Assembly (NCBI GenBank): GCA_003731675.1
Contig: RCNQ01000174.1
Location: 1 to 5,790 of the forward strand
Length of the DNA: 5,790 nt
From: Bacteroidetes/Chlorobi group bacterium ChocPot_Mid
GTDB lineage: Bacteria > Bacteroidota > Ignavibacteria > Kapaibacteriales > UBA2268
Direction: 5' to 3'
Shown: positions 4,921 to 5,790 of the stretch, piece by piece
Position numbering within the stretch: position 1 is the stretch's first letter
How the letters are laid out: the number at the start of each line of letters is the position of its first letter
Notes under the pieces: generated by a model
Database searches by the model: none
Seen by the model: the letters and a program-made list of their open reading frames with translations, nothing else
Told to the model about the DNA's origin: nothing
Program-made: the position numbers and the translations under genes

Positions 4921-5790
4921 TTACATTGATGCTACAACCGCTTTCCATGCATCCCATATTTCAAACAAACCGGCCATTCCTGCTGAATAAGAAATTGCTC
5001 CAATAATACCTCCACCAACAGCACCTACTAAGGTTCCTATTGCAGTCCCGCTCGAAATAATTGCACCTTTATAAGCACCATGTAAAGCCCCGACACAGTC
5101 TGCAGCAACAATGGCAACTTGTCGTGCTGTCGCTTTTTCTTGTACAACAGGATGCTTTTGTTTATACATTGAATGTATAAGAAAGTAATTTTGCCAAAAT
5201 TGGCAGGAATGAATTGCAACTGATAACATCTCCAATGAAAAATATTCATTTGAAATCCATGATTCTAAACCCATAGAATTACTAATACTTGTTAATGAAT
5301 CGTTTAATGCCAAAAAAGCTGCTTGATTGTTGGGATAATTGTTTTCATCACTGCAAAATTCGATAGCATGGTATATCCTTTGGCAGTAATTGTAGTCACG
5401 AGTAGTAGCTATGAGTAAAATACTTTCAATTGTTGAATTAAAAATTGAACCAATATTAATAGTATCTGGTGTATTTGATAATGATTGAGTATCATAGAAA
5501 TAATAAGCTGTCAACGAATTATTAATTGTGCAGTTACTGTTGATATTTGTATTAATGTATGCGTTACAAACCAAGGATGCTATTAGTGAATCAAAACTCA
5601 AAGATGGTGCTTGAACAGATGTAAGTAATTGTGGGTTCAAGTCTAGATAACTCATAATATCACTTAATAAAATATTGTGTTTAATTCCCACCGAATCATA
5701 TGGATTTATAAATTCAGTATAGTGCGGCTTGATAACTTTTTGTATTGAATTATCCGAAGGTTTTTCATTACACGCTATGGTAAGCAATAG
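4921..5790 (-). CDS. Secreted lipoprotein with glycine-rich hydrophobic C-terminus (start beyond right edge)
   Basis: The frame is open to the last base, giving 289 visible residues ending at TAA (4921-4923). The visible N-terminus is LLLTIACNEKPSD, which looks like the end of a lipoprotein signal peptide: a hydrophobic run, Ala, then a Cys for acylation, followed by a polar spacer. The true start is therefore just outside the window, and a TTG at 5787 is not credible as the start. The mature part begins with NPYDSVGIKHNILLSDIM, a pattern I associate from memory with unnamed Bacteroidota extracytoplasmic proteins. A mostly polar, helical-looking middle carries several cysteines (counted from the TTG codon: 74, 86, 135, 145, 195, 231). 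The C-terminus (about 227-274) is rich in small residues, with GALHGAYKGAIISSGTAIG and GTLVGAVGGGIIGAISYSAG forming glycine-zipper-like hydrophobic stretches, then FEIWDAWKAVVASM. No enzyme motif is visible and the function is unknown. It precedes the four-helix membrane protein gene by 74 bases on the same strand. Confidence 0.8.
   Translation of the reverse strand, partial: LLLTIACNEKPSDNSIQKVIKPHYTEFINPYDSVGIKHNILLSDIMSYLDLNPQLLTSVQAPSLSFDSLIASLVCNAYINTNINSNCTINNSLTAYYFYDTQSLSNTPDTINIGSIFNSTIESILLIATTRDYNYCQRIYHAIEFCSDENNYPNNQAAFLALNDSLTSISNSMGLESWISNEYFSLEMLSVAIHSCQFWQNYFLIHSMYKQKHPVVQEKATARQVAIVAADCVGALHGAYKGAIISSGTAIGTLVGAVGGGIIGAISYSAGMAGLFEIWDAWKAVVASM

Noticed and set aside
4861..4930. 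Direct repeat TTACATTGAT at 4861-4870 and 4921-4930, 60 bases apart, as possible target-site or attachment repeats.
   Set aside because: Ten bases of AT-rich sequence can recur by chance, nothing mobile lies between the copies, and one copy is coding sequence plus the stop of the lipoprotein.
5037..5249. 70-codon open frame inside the lipoprotein gene in another frame on the same strand.
   Set aside because: It is fully contained in the longer frame, which has a lipobox and a coherent domain layout.

Overview
The window (5,790 bases, AT-rich) looks like a chromosomal fragment from the Bacteroidota/Chlorobiota side of the FCB group, possibly an Ignavibacteria- or Kapabacteria-like lineage. 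The support is a Bacteroidota-type TTTG / TAnnTTTG promoter in front of nuoD, a stand-alone (not NuoC-fused) NuoD, a secreted lipoprotein with an N-P-Y-D-x-V-G-x-x-H-N opening, and an ORF6N-type gene remnant. The lineage is an inference; no marker here settles it.

Left part (1-2367, minus strand): a peptide-scavenging unit. pepT (peptidase T, complete) is followed 84 bases later on the same strand by an OPT-family oligopeptide transporter that runs off the left edge, so only its first 343 residues are visible. One gene would import small peptides and the other would trim tripeptides in the cytoplasm. An AT-rich dyad (2411-2443) lies just upstream of pepT.

Middle (2368-3934): an AT-rich divergent intergenic region with a good promoter candidate (2573-2603), then a complete nuoD (complex I 49-kDa-type subunit) on the plus strand. 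No other nuo gene lies next to it, which is unusual for a complex I core subunit.

Right part (3935-5790): an accessory-looking zone. Directly after the nuoD stop comes a degenerate GTGAATA-type heptamer array. It is followed by a broken ORF6N-domain gene, with no usable start, an internal amber codon and an aberrant tail, whose last codons lie within a perfect 14-bp inverted repeat. Converging on it from the right are two minus-strand genes: a lipoprotein with a glycine-rich, hydrophobic C-terminus (its first residues lie beyond the right edge) and, 74 bases downstream of it, a very AT-rich gene for a 122-residue four-helix membrane protein. The function of this pair is unknown; a secreted effector with a membrane partner or immunity protein is one testable speculation.

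No tRNA, rRNA, CRISPR array, complete insertion sequence or replication origin was seen.
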